From: CBDCWQ01 sp965223435
Lineage (GTDB): Bacteria; Myxococcota; Kuafuiibacteriia; Kuafuiibacteriales; Kuafuiibacteriaceae
Length of the DNA: 64,000 bases
Direction: 5' to 3'
NCBI GenBank assembly: GCA_965223435.1
Contig: CBDCWQ010000013.1
Coordinates: 21,350 to 85,349 of the forward strand
Both the position numbers and the translations under genes were made by a program. Position 1 is the first letter of the stretch, and every line of letters begins with the position of its first letter. This document shows, one piece after another, positions 32,833-40,827 of this stretch. Under the pieces are notes generated by a model. It ran no database searches. It was given only the letters and a program-made list of their open reading frames with translations, and was not told the DNA's origin.

Positions 32833-34227
32833 CTACTTCGTAGCAGCGGGCGAACCAGTCTTGGTTTTGGCAACCCGACCCCGACCTCGCCCGCTGATTC
32901 CGAACTCGGCCATCTTGGAAGCTAGCGTTCGTCGAGAAATGCCCAGGGCTTCGGCCGCCTTCGTCTGAATATGATTGTGTTCTCGAAGGGCATCCAAAAT
33001 TCGGCGCTTCTCGGCTGCAGCCACATGGCTACGAAGGTCATCGGTCCGCGAATAAGCCACATAACGCTTGGTGGGGCCCTCTAAAGGACCCGGCCCATCC
33101 ATTCTTAGATTGAGGCACGAAAGCGGCGCGTCGGCCAAAAGAAGCGAACGACGAAGGACATTTTTGAGTTCTCGAACGTTCCCCGGCCAATCGTGTTCGA
33201 GCAGCATCTCCAAAACATCACCCGAGAGTGGATGGAATGTGCGTTCAAGTTCTGATGCAATCGATCGCATCAGCCGATTTGCGATCGCCGGGATCTCGTG
33301 CCGGCGCTCACGCAAAGGCCTGAGCTCTATGACATAGCCCGCAAGTCGGTAGTAGAGATCCATTCGAAACGCCTGCGACTTGGCCTTTTCGCGGATGTCT
33401 TGATTGGTGGCTGCAATGAAGCGGGTGCGAACGGGGAGAGCTTCTCGCCCCCCCACGCGCATAAAAGTCTTCGCCTCAAGCACGTGCAAAAGCTTGGACT
33501 GTAGCGACAGCGGCAGATCTCCGATTTCATCCAAGAACACCGTTCCCGCTTGAGCGGTTTCCAGGAGACCAGCACGGTCAGATCTGGCGTCGGTAAATGC
33601 ACCCTTGTTGTACCCAAACAGCTCCGATTCGATAAGATTTGCCGGTAAAGCGGAGCAGTTGACTTCTACAAAAGGCTCATTTTTGCGCGATGAGTTTTGG
33701 TGAATGAGCGCGGCCATTCGACTCTTGCCGACTCCGGTTTCCCCAACGAGCAACAAACTGATGTCCGATTGCGCAACCCTCGCCGTGTCTGGATCAAGTG
33801 TCTCGCCTCCAGGGCCCCTCTCACGACGCTCCTCAATTCGAGAAGATGGGCATCGACGGCCCCTCCGGACCTCCGGAGGCGAGTCCCGCACAACGATCAA
33901 CCAACTCTGACCCACCTCGATGCGATCGCCCAGCTTGAGCGAAACCCAGCCCGACCTCAAAACGCCATTGACCAGACTGCCGTTCAGACTCCTCAAGTCG
34001 CGAAACCGGAGTCCATTTCGAAGCTCAATCTCGCCGTGAACCCGCGACAAGGTGTGATCGCTGGGAATGCATATCTCGCAATCACCCCGCCCGAGACGAA
34101 GCCGCATCCCCTCTTTGAGCGGAATGCTTCGTGACCGCTCTTTGGGTGTCAGAAGATGAACCTTCAAGGCTTCTGGCTGGCGGGGCACCGGAATGGACGC
34201 CATGGTGATGGCAGCACGAGACTTCAT
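32833..34227 (-). CDS. FHA-domain sigma-54-dependent activator (enhancer-binding protein)
   Basis: The frame is open to 34317, but promoter P5 starts transcription near 34298, so ATG 34227 (MKSRAAITMA) or 34203 is the start. From 34227 it is 464 residues. FHA domain about 20-113 (LRLGRGDCEI, then SRVHGEI and LNGSLVNG) reads a phosphothreonine on a partner, implying input from a Ser/Thr kinase. AAA+ domain about 135-375: Walker A GETGVGKS (162-169), sigma-54-contact loop GAFTDA (209-214) instead of canonical GAFTGA, Walker B VFLDEIGDL, then DLYYRL. Fis-type HTH near the C-terminus (TKAAEALGISRRTLASKM, about 426-445). No receiver domain. FHA activators of this layout are common in myxobacteria. 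It is the obvious candidate for the eight sigma-54 promoters here, possibly including its own. Confidence 0.92.
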   Translation of the reverse strand: MKSRAAITMASIPVPRQPEALKVHLLTPKERSRSIPLKEGMRLRLGRGDCEICIPSDHTLSRVHGEIELRNGLRFRDLRSLNGSLVNGVLRSGWVSLKLGDRIEVGQSWLIVVRDSPPEVRRGRRCPSSRIEERRERGPGGETLDPDTARVAQSDISLLLVGETGVGKSRMAALIHQNSSRKNEPFVEVNCSALPANLIESELFGYNKGAFTDARSDRAGLLETAQAGTVFLDEIGDLPLSLQSKLLHVLEAKTFMRVGGREALPVRTRFIAATNQDIREKAKSQAFRMDLYYRLAGYVIELRPLRERRHEIPAIANRLMRSIASELERTFHPLSGDVLEMLLEHDWPGNVRELKNVLRRSLLLADAPLSCLNLRMDGPGPLEGPTKRYVAYSRTDDLRSHVAAAEKRRILDALREHNHIQTKAAEALGISRRTLASKMAEFGISGRGRGRVAKTKTGSPAATK

Positions 34228-34308
34228 CAACCCGCTTGACCGCCTATGTGTGGTGTTTGCATGCCTCCTCCCCCGTCTGGCCTCCAAGCGCCGGACACGG
34301 GAGCATTT

Positions 34309-34324
34309 TGCAAACACGATGCCA
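34309..34324 (-). promoter_or_regulatory. Sigma-54 promoter (P5) of the activator gene
   Basis: On the minus strand TGGCATCGTGTTTGCA matches the consensus almost perfectly (TGGCA, TTGCA, exact spacing). Predicted start near 34298, about 70 bases before ATG 34227. The activator gene thus appears sigma-54-dependent itself. Confidence 0.7.
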
Positions 34325-34402
34325 GAGCGATTTGCAAATGAAGCAGCTCACAATTCACCGCCTCGCGATGAAATTTGGGAATAGGAGTCACCATGGGTGG
34401 AG

Positions 34403-37372
34403 TCACTCGATGCTTTCCACGTACCGAACAAGCGCCCGTATCTCTGAATCACCAAGAGCGCTGGTCTTTCCGTGCACATCAAAACGTCCACGGGCGTCTA
34501 CTGCCCACCCCGTCTCTGTTGGCCCAAGGTGTGGGTGTCCCGGGCCAAGAACAGCCTCTTTGATGGTTCGAGCCAATCCGTGGTGAAGGAGATTGCCCTG
34601 GCTCCACACGCCTCGAAGAGACGGGGTGTTCACTTGTATCGCGCCCCGCACATTTCCCGGGATAAATCCGCGGTCCTCATTGGCCAAATTGACATCAATG
34701 AGAAGATTCAATCGACGGGTCTCCTCTGCCTCATTCCCTCTGACCGCGAGGGGATCTTCAAAGCTTAGGCAGTCGGTGGCATCAAAACACAAGGGAGTAA
34801 AGAAATCCAATGGGTCCACGTAAACGTTGACTTCGCCATCGGGCGTAGCCGGCCGACTCGCGCTCAAGAGGGTCTCCGAGAATGTGCCTATGGAATCGAT
34901 GATTCTTGGGTCCGAAAAATAGGTACGCACAAAACGCTCGGTCCAGTCGGCCCCACTTCCATGGTTAAGACCATCACTGAAAGGGCTCCTCGCGTTGCCC
35001 GGATCGTGGCAGCCCGCACAGCCGGAAGACCTGAACAGCGCTTGGCCTCGTTCGATTTCAGAACGGGCTTCCTCGCCCAAGAGGCCTAGCTCGTAAAGCT
35101 GTCGGCTGGGGTTCGGCGGCAGTCGAAGCTCAGAAACCGAATAAAAGTCCAAAAACTTCGAGACTTCCTCCGCCGCAAAGCCCGTCACACGTTCAATGAC
35201 CGCTTTTGCCTCAGACTTTCGGGCAGCCAATATTTGATTCACTGTACCTTCGTTGGCCAGTTGGCTTAGACCGATGGTAATCGGCCTACATTCGGTATCT
35301 TCTTCGTCGGTGACGAAGTTGTTCCGGTCGCCAATGCGCGTATTTGGATCGGACCCCGGACCATCGATCAGCCCGAACAAGATCAATTCGCAATTGGTGC
35401 GCGTCTGCGACGCAAAGGCAAGCGACGTGTAGTCTCCCGTCGAAAAGGAGCCGTTCCAAAAGTATGCATCGGTCGTCATGAGGTTGTAGTTGGGCTTCAC
35501 CTGATGGTAGGCAGTGGGAGTTGTCACGCCATTCGAAAAACCCAATCCGTCGGTGAGAAGCTCATCGAAGTGGCACGTCGCGCAGCTTTTTCTCCCGTTG
35601 TTTGACCAACGCGTGTCGTACCAGAAAAACTCACCCCGCTCGATGTTGGTCGCTGGATACGCTGGCTCTGCATAGCCCAAGTCGATCGTGGCAATCGGAA
35701 TCTCGTTGTTCAAGTCAAAGATCTGGAGGGTCTCCGATCCCCAATTCGAGACGTAGATTCGATTGGCTTCTTCATCCAAGGCGAGACCATAGGGTCTGAA
35801 CCCGGTGCGGAACAAACGCCCGGGCCGGAGAACAAACGGACGACGGCTGCGATCGATAAGAAACTGTTGGACATTGTGGGTGCCCCCCAACGTGACGAAG
35901 AGCTGACTACCCGCGTCGTTTCTTACAATGGAGGTGGGCATTCCACCCGCCACGATTTTCTGTTGGTTCACAAAATTGGGCTCCGAGGACACGTCATCTG
36001 TGTAGTAGACTGCTTGCCTCCCCGCCCGGAAGAAGGCATCTGTTTGGAGGAGACCATTTCGGACGTCTTCAAAGTTGTAGCTGTGGGTACCATCAAAAAT
36101 CGCCCCGGGGTGGGCTTCATGGAGCGCGCCATCAAGGCCCGAAACACGAACGGGAGCGGCCAGTACTTGACTCGGGTGCTGATCTTCGGCCGCGAGCAAG
36201 CCGCGGTCCACGGTGGTCGTGGGAAAAAACAAGAGGTCCTCTACATTCACCACATCGGACGCCGGCGCATTGATAAACTGGGTTGCCGAAACCGTGTCTG
36301 ACCTGAGCTCAATACGCGACACCACACCACCGCGCACATTCGCAACAAAAAGCGCATCTTTTTGCTCGGAGAGTGCCATCCGGTGGGGCGTCACCCCCAC
36401 GCCCAAGATTTCCGTCACGGGGGTATGGTCCGCCCCCGCACCCGAACCCTGACGAACATCGATGGGGCGATCCGTAATCGGGTCCCTGAGAACCTCCACA
36501 CGGTACTTGAGCACACTGTGTCGCCATCGATTGGCCACATACAAAAACGCCCGGTCGTCGTTGCCCGAACGAGGGTCTTGTGGCACGAGAACGAGGTCGC
36601 TGCAATAAACCTCTGTTTTGATCTCAACGGGTTCGCCATCTCGACGCAGGAGCTGACTAGAAGCCGCGTCGATGACGGAGACAAAATTGGAAAACTGGTT
36701 ACAAACAAAAATCAAGCCGGATGGATGAACGGCAAGACGCTGTGGCCTAAGCCCAACAGCAATTCGCGTTTCCGTTCGGTTGTTGGCAACCACCGCGACC
36801 TCATTTCCCGGCGTCATCAAGTCTCCGCCGAGCGGTACAAAGATCTTTTTTTGACCGTCTACGGCTATCCACTTGACATCGGTCGGATTGCCACGAAACG
36901 GAATCTGAATCGCGCGCTGCCGATCTTCGGGCTTCGCAATGATGTTCTGGCCTTTCACGAGCAGCGCAACCTGGTCCATCTTCTGAGCCGCCGAGGTTCG
37001 TACCCGTTGTGCGGTGAAGTCGCTGTCGGACATGACATCACCATCGACGCGCCTAAAGCGGGCGTACTCAGCCCTTGGAGTCAACTCATACAAGGGCTTG
37101 AGGGACGCTCTGGACCACGTGGAAGAGCCCGAAGATGCAGGCCCCCCTCCTGGCTGGTCGGTTGTGACCGGTGGCGTAGGCGCGGGCGTCGGGTCCGGCA
37201 CAGTGGTGGGTGCAGGGGTTGGCGTAGGGGTTGGCGTAGAAGCCACCGCTCGAGGCGACTCTGAGCCCGGTACCTGAGCCGAGGGAGGGCCTTCGGCCTT
37301 TCGGCAATTCAGCCCAAAACCAAGACCTGCGAGAAGAATACATAAACCCAACATATTCGGCTGATGTTTCAT
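34403..37372 (-). CDS. Propeller-cytochrome c fusion lipoprotein, di-haem MauG/CCP-like
   Basis: ATG overlaps the upstream stop (ATGA), so it is translationally coupled to the preceding gene. 989 residues. Signal ending FGLNC, then a Pro/Thr-rich linker (about 45-80) and a YVTN-like beta-propeller (about 120-580; YVSNWGSETLQIFDLNN, GLALDEEANRIY). The C-terminal half has two c-type haem sites, CATCH (about residue 600) and CAGCH (about 788), spaced as in the di-haem cytochrome c peroxidase/MauG family; the segment SPFSDGLNHGSGADWTERF and final GVWSQGNLLHHGLARTI fit that family. It probably reduces peroxide or oxidises a protein or small substrate in the periplasm, with electrons from the tetra-haem-like partner encoded just upstream. 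Substrate unknown. Confidence 0.82.
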   Translation of the reverse strand: MKHQPNMLGLCILLAGLGFGLNCRKAEGPPSAQVPGSESPRAVASTPTPTPTPAPTTVPDPTPAPTPPVTTDQPGGGPASSGSSTWSRASLKPLYELTPRAEYARFRRVDGDVMSDSDFTAQRVRTSAAQKMDQVALLVKGQNIIAKPEDRQRAIQIPFRGNPTDVKWIAVDGQKKIFVPLGGDLMTPGNEVAVVANNRTETRIAVGLRPQRLAVHPSGLIFVCNQFSNFVSVIDAASSQLLRRDGEPVEIKTEVYCSDLVLVPQDPRSGNDDRAFLYVANRWRHSVLKYRVEVLRDPITDRPIDVRQGSGAGADHTPVTEILGVGVTPHRMALSEQKDALFVANVRGGVVSRIELRSDTVSATQFINAPASDVVNVEDLLFFPTTTVDRGLLAAEDQHPSQVLAAPVRVSGLDGALHEAHPGAIFDGTHSYNFEDVRNGLLQTDAFFRAGRQAVYYTDDVSSEPNFVNQQKIVAGGMPTSIVRNDAGSQLFVTLGGTHNVQQFLIDRSRRPFVLRPGRLFRTGFRPYGLALDEEANRIYVSNWGSETLQIFDLNNEIPIATIDLGYAEPAYPATNIERGEFFWYDTRWSNNGRKSCATCHFDELLTDGLGFSNGVTTPTAYHQVKPNYNLMTTDAYFWNGSFSTGDYTSLAFASQTRTNCELILFGLIDGPGSDPNTRIGDRNNFVTDEEDTECRPITIGLSQLANEGTVNQILAARKSEAKAVIERVTGFAAEEVSKFLDFYSVSELRLPPNPSRQLYELGLLGEEARSEIERGQALFRSSGCAGCHDPGNARSPFSDGLNHGSGADWTERFVRTYFSDPRIIDSIGTFSETLLSASRPATPDGEVNVYVDPLDFFTPLCFDATDCLSFEDPLAVRGNEAEETRRLNLLIDVNLANEDRGFIPGNVRGAIQVNTPSLRGVWSQGNLLHHGLARTIKEAVLGPGHPHLGPTETGWAVDARGRFDVHGKTSALGDSEIRALVRYVESIE

Positions 37373-39612
37373 GGTGAGATGTCTCCTTGGGGGGCAAGCT
37401 TGATGATGAGTTCCTCCGACTGGTCTGTCAGTCGGCTGCCGAACTCATCAATGAGGGTCAAAGAAAAGCCCAAATTCGGATCGCCTAAGCGCTGGGCCAG
37501 TTTGATAAAAAGTCGAGTGCTTTTGCCGTCCGCTGAGTACGGAGGCAAACGCGCAAGAGCGGACACCCCATTGGACGCGTCCTCCGACTGAAGCAAAGGG
37601 GCTGCATCAACGTACAGTTTGACTGCGTTTTCTGACCGAAGATTGATTTCGGCCTGAATCGGGTTTGCGGTCATATTCAAGACGTAAGCCGTAGCATAGA
37701 CGATCCGCTCCGTAGGTTCGGCCCGAAAAAACACCGCCCCCAGGTCAACAAACCCGTCACCTTCGTCACCCTCCAAAAAGTCCCAAATCCCGTCGTTAAA
37801 CGTAAAGGTTCCGCTCGGATCAAAAATCTTGGGCCGAACATTCGGCTCGTCGATGACTGTTTGATCCGCCAGATTCACACCCACATAGTCCCCCGCCACC
37901 AGCCAGTAGGTCTGGCGCCCTTGGGCATCAGGCCTCAGCCCTCCGGCCCACGTGAGGATCTGCCTGGCCTCCGACGAGTCTGCAGCAAAGAGCGCACCGC
38001 CCGGATGTGGCAGTCCGGTCGCGTTCCGATTCGCCAAATTGGCGACCTCATTTGTCGGGTACAAAAATAGGGCGCTGGACTCTGGATCCACAACGTCCAC
38101 AAAGTTGAGCGCAGCAGCAAAATTGGAAGCGATCTGTGCTGGTCCGGTCGCATTCGACAGAATGGGAAAGTTCCCACCATTGGGTGGGCGTTGACCCGCT
38201 GAACCCACACCATGACAATCGGTGCATCGACGATTCTGAATTCCAAAAGAAGCATCGGCAAAAATGGGATTCACACGGCGGGCAAAAAACGCAAAATCGG
38301 CCGGTCCTGGCGCATCTTTGGTCGCGTACAGGTACGACAAGATTCGGCGATAGTTTTGGTCTTGGGCACTCGAGAAGACCGGACCGCCAGGGTGCTTGAT
38401 CCGACAAGCTGGCGCATCCAATGGACAGCTCAGTATCTGAGAACTTGGTGGATTTTCGATATCCACAAAACACGCAAAACGCTGTAGATTTTCGAGCGCA
38501 CTGACCGTTTCTTTGAGAACAAAAGCCCCACCACCTCGGTCTTGTCCATGGCAGGGTCCTCGCGAACATCCAGTTGTCACCCGTTGGTCCTCAAGGTTGT
38601 TCAGGTCTCTTTTGCCAAACAAAATCGGCAAAACCTCTTCTTCGAACACACTTTGATTAAACAGGTCCACAGACGGGCAAGCCGGATCTGCTGGCTGAGG
38701 CGGGTCGTCAATCTGGTTTTCTGCCTCCATCCAGGACACCAACACTTGGGCCTGAAGATCAGATACTGCGGTGCTTCTTCCGCCTCCATGAACGTTGGTT
38801 GCTTGTCTAAAAAGCCTCGAGCCGGTTGGGTCTACGCTATCTGAGATTCGTACAACCGAATCAAAGTTTTCTTTCATTTCCTCCGAATCAATGGTCGGGG
38901 AAGCATGAAGTTTGAACCCCGCAATGCCTCCCGCGGAACCATGGCAGTTCCCGGCGGTGCAGCCTACGGCATCAAGGATGGGTTGAACCTGTGTCTGAAA
39001 GGCCAAAAAACCATCTGGAAGCTCGACCGGCGGAGGCACCTCGTTGTCTTCGGTAGGCTCGCTCCCCTGGGGCACCTCGGGCTCCAAGAAGTTGAGGAAA
39101 ACATCAAGCTCACTAGAGCCGTTCGGAAAGACGAAGGGGTGAGCCGGGTTGCCACCAGAAATCGCGGCGTAGACCGCGCTGTCCTCTGGGTTCTGAGGAT
39201 CTGCGTGGTCGATGAGTGCATTGAAGGTTTTGGCGTAGTCACAAGTACCCGGCTCCGATTCTGTCCAAATGTTGTAACCTCCGAAACCGCGAGGGGCCGC
39301 GTGGCAGGATATACAGGTGGTTGTGAGAATAGGGAGGATCTGGTTGCGAAAAAGCGAGAGGTCATAGGGCCACCCGGGGGCCCTCCCTTCTTCAGCGCGA
39401 AGCTCGCAGAGTTCGTCTGTAGAAGCCCGCACCCTTGGCTCCGGCGGTACAGGATCGGAGCTTTTTGTTTCTCCAACGTAAGACTCACATCCACTTAGGC
39501 CACACACCGTGGCGAGACAAGCGACAAACCGGACTCCAACACCAAAAGCGTTCACGGAACCAGAAGGGGTGTTTCGTTTCATTGAAAACCAACGATCCAA
39601 AAACCATGCCAC
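37369..39612 (-). CDS. Multihaem c-type cytochrome lipoprotein
   Basis: 747 residues from GTG 39612, preceded by GAGGGCAGG; ATG 39582 (MKRNTPSG) is the alternative and makes a more usual signal length. Lipobox LSGC-ESY. Four haem-binding motifs: CISCH (100-104), CTAGNCH (218-224), CSRGPCH (349-355) and CTDCH (463-467). The middle two have four residues between the cysteines instead of two. HPGG stretches after the domains (KHPGGPVF, PHPGGALF) are recurrent and may supply haem ligands. The C-terminal 170 residues are beta-rich and lack haem motifs. First gene of the two-gene unit; overlaps the next by four bases. Likely an extracytoplasmic electron carrier feeding the di-haem protein. Confidence 0.82.
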   Translation of the reverse strand: MAWFLDRWFSMKRNTPSGSVNAFGVGVRFVACLATVCGLSGCESYVGETKSSDPVPPEPRVRASTDELCELRAEEGRAPGWPYDLSLFRNQILPILTTTCISCHAAPRGFGGYNIWTESEPGTCDYAKTFNALIDHADPQNPEDSAVYAAISGGNPAHPFVFPNGSSELDVFLNFLEPEVPQGSEPTEDNEVPPPVELPDGFLAFQTQVQPILDAVGCTAGNCHGSAGGIAGFKLHASPTIDSEEMKENFDSVVRISDSVDPTGSRLFRQATNVHGGGRSTAVSDLQAQVLVSWMEAENQIDDPPQPADPACPSVDLFNQSVFEEEVLPILFGKRDLNNLEDQRVTTGCSRGPCHGQDRGGGAFVLKETVSALENLQRFACFVDIENPPSSQILSCPLDAPACRIKHPGGPVFSSAQDQNYRRILSYLYATKDAPGPADFAFFARRVNPIFADASFGIQNRRCTDCHGVGSAGQRPPNGGNFPILSNATGPAQIASNFAAALNFVDVVDPESSALFLYPTNEVANLANRNATGLPHPGGALFAADSSEARQILTWAGGLRPDAQGRQTYWLVAGDYVGVNLADQTVIDEPNVRPKIFDPSGTFTFNDGIWDFLEGDEGDGFVDLGAVFFRAEPTERIVYATAYVLNMTANPIQAEINLRSENAVKLYVDAAPLLQSEDASNGVSALARLPPYSADGKSTRLFIKLAQRLGDPNLGFSLTLIDEFGSRLTDQSEELIIKLAPQGDISP

Positions 39613-39776
39613 GCCCTGCCCTCAAAAAAGCACTCGGTGCGCAGCAAAATGACGCCCGTTAAATGAGATCAACCTGCGCATTTCCGGGTCGAAATTGGGT
39701 AAACTCGCGCGCTCGAGAACAATGGGTGTGCGTCTTTGTTGTGACAAGTTGGCGCCAACGCCGTATACAAAGCGAC

Positions 39777-40814
39777 ATGGGTAACTCCTTAATTCTGGGG
39801 ATGGTCATCACCGCCATCGGCCTCCCCCAATCTCCAAAAATGCAAGCCGAACCCGCCGTCCAAACCATACTCTTGAGTTACATGACCAAAATTGGACCCA
39901 TCCCGAAAGGCCAAGGTCCCATCGATGTTTTTGTCCCCCTCGCACCCAACGACCAGCGACAAAAGGTTCTGTCCTACAAAGTCACAGCCTCCATCCCCGG
40001 TCGAGAAGGCACGGAGCACCGATACGGCAATCGCTTTTGGCACGGCCATCAAAACCTGTCAGACGGTCAAACCATCAGCGTGAGAGTAGACTACCGGATT
40101 CGCCGGCGCGCATTTTTGGGCAAGCTCCGGGGCTCGGGGGCCCCTCGTCCGTATACTTCAGAAGAGAAAGAGCAATATGCAAAATATGTTGCACCCAACA
40201 AAAGAGTACCCGTTTCGGGTCCGCTGGTTCGATCGCTGGTACAAAAGATCGCCCCGGATGAGACATCACTCCTCAAAATTGCACGTGCGACCTACGACTA
40301 CGTTGTCGATCACATGGAGTACAAAAAGGTCGGCACGGGATGGGGCAACGGCGATACTTTTTGGGCCTGCAGCGAAAAATACGGCAACTGCACCGATTTT
40401 CACGCTTTGTTTACTTCGCTCGCCCGCGCTCGCGGCATTCCTTCACGTTTCGAAATCGGTTTGCCGGTCTCGCTCCACGAGCCAAAGGGTACGGTCAGCG
40501 GCTACCATTGCTGGGTCGAATTCTACCTGCCTGGCACAGGATGGTTGCCTATTGATGCGTCCGAAGCCAAAAAGCACCCCAAAAAGCGAAACACATTTTT
40601 CGCGGCCCAACCCGCCGACCGGATCAAACTGAGCGTAGGGCGCGACCTGAATCTTGGGGAGGGGCACCGCACCGGCCCACTCAACTACTTCGTGTATCCT
40701 CACATCGAGGTGGGCGCCAAACGGTATCATAAACAAGAAAAGTACTTTAGCTATCAACTTTTGCCCACACCACACAAAGCTGCTCCGAGCAATGAGGGCG
40801 CGCTCCGGGATTAA
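39777..40814 (+). CDS. Transglutaminase-like cysteine peptidase-fold protein
   Basis: ATG 39777 is chosen over the open frame start at 39663 because it begins a signal-like hydrophobic stretch (LILGMVITAIGL). 345 residues. N-terminal beta domain (about 30-120), then a transglutaminase core: catalytic Cys205 in KYGNCTDFHALF, His244 in GYHCWVEF and Asp260 in WLPIDASEAKK, the standard C-H-D triad. Bacterial members cleave or crosslink amide bonds in periplasmic proteins or peptides; the substrate is unknown. A possible sigma-70 site (GTGACA-N17-TATACA, 39740-39769) sits just before the start. Divergent from the cytochrome pair, convergent with the NHL lipoprotein (13-base gap). Confidence 0.85.
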   Translation: MGNSLILGMVITAIGLPQSPKMQAEPAVQTILLSYMTKIGPIPKGQGPIDVFVPLAPNDQRQKVLSYKVTASIPGREGTEHRYGNRFWHGHQNLSDGQTISVRVDYRIRRRAFLGKLRGSGAPRPYTSEEKEQYAKYVAPNKRVPVSGPLVRSLVQKIAPDETSLLKIARATYDYVVDHMEYKKVGTGWGNGDTFWACSEKYGNCTDFHALFTSLARARGIPSRFEIGLPVSLHEPKGTVSGYHCWVEFYLPGTGWLPIDASEAKKHPKKRNTFFAAQPADRIKLSVGRDLNLGEGHRTGPLNYFVYPHIEVGAKRYHKQEKYFSYQLLPTPHKAAPSNEGALRD

Positions 40815-40827
40815 ACAGTTTAGCTGG

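Noticed and set aside
39643..39658. Sigma-54-like CGGGCGTCATTTTGCT upstream of the cytochrome pair (-)
   Set aside because: GG/GC spacing and TTGCT fit, but the -24 box lacks TGGCA; too weak to annotate.
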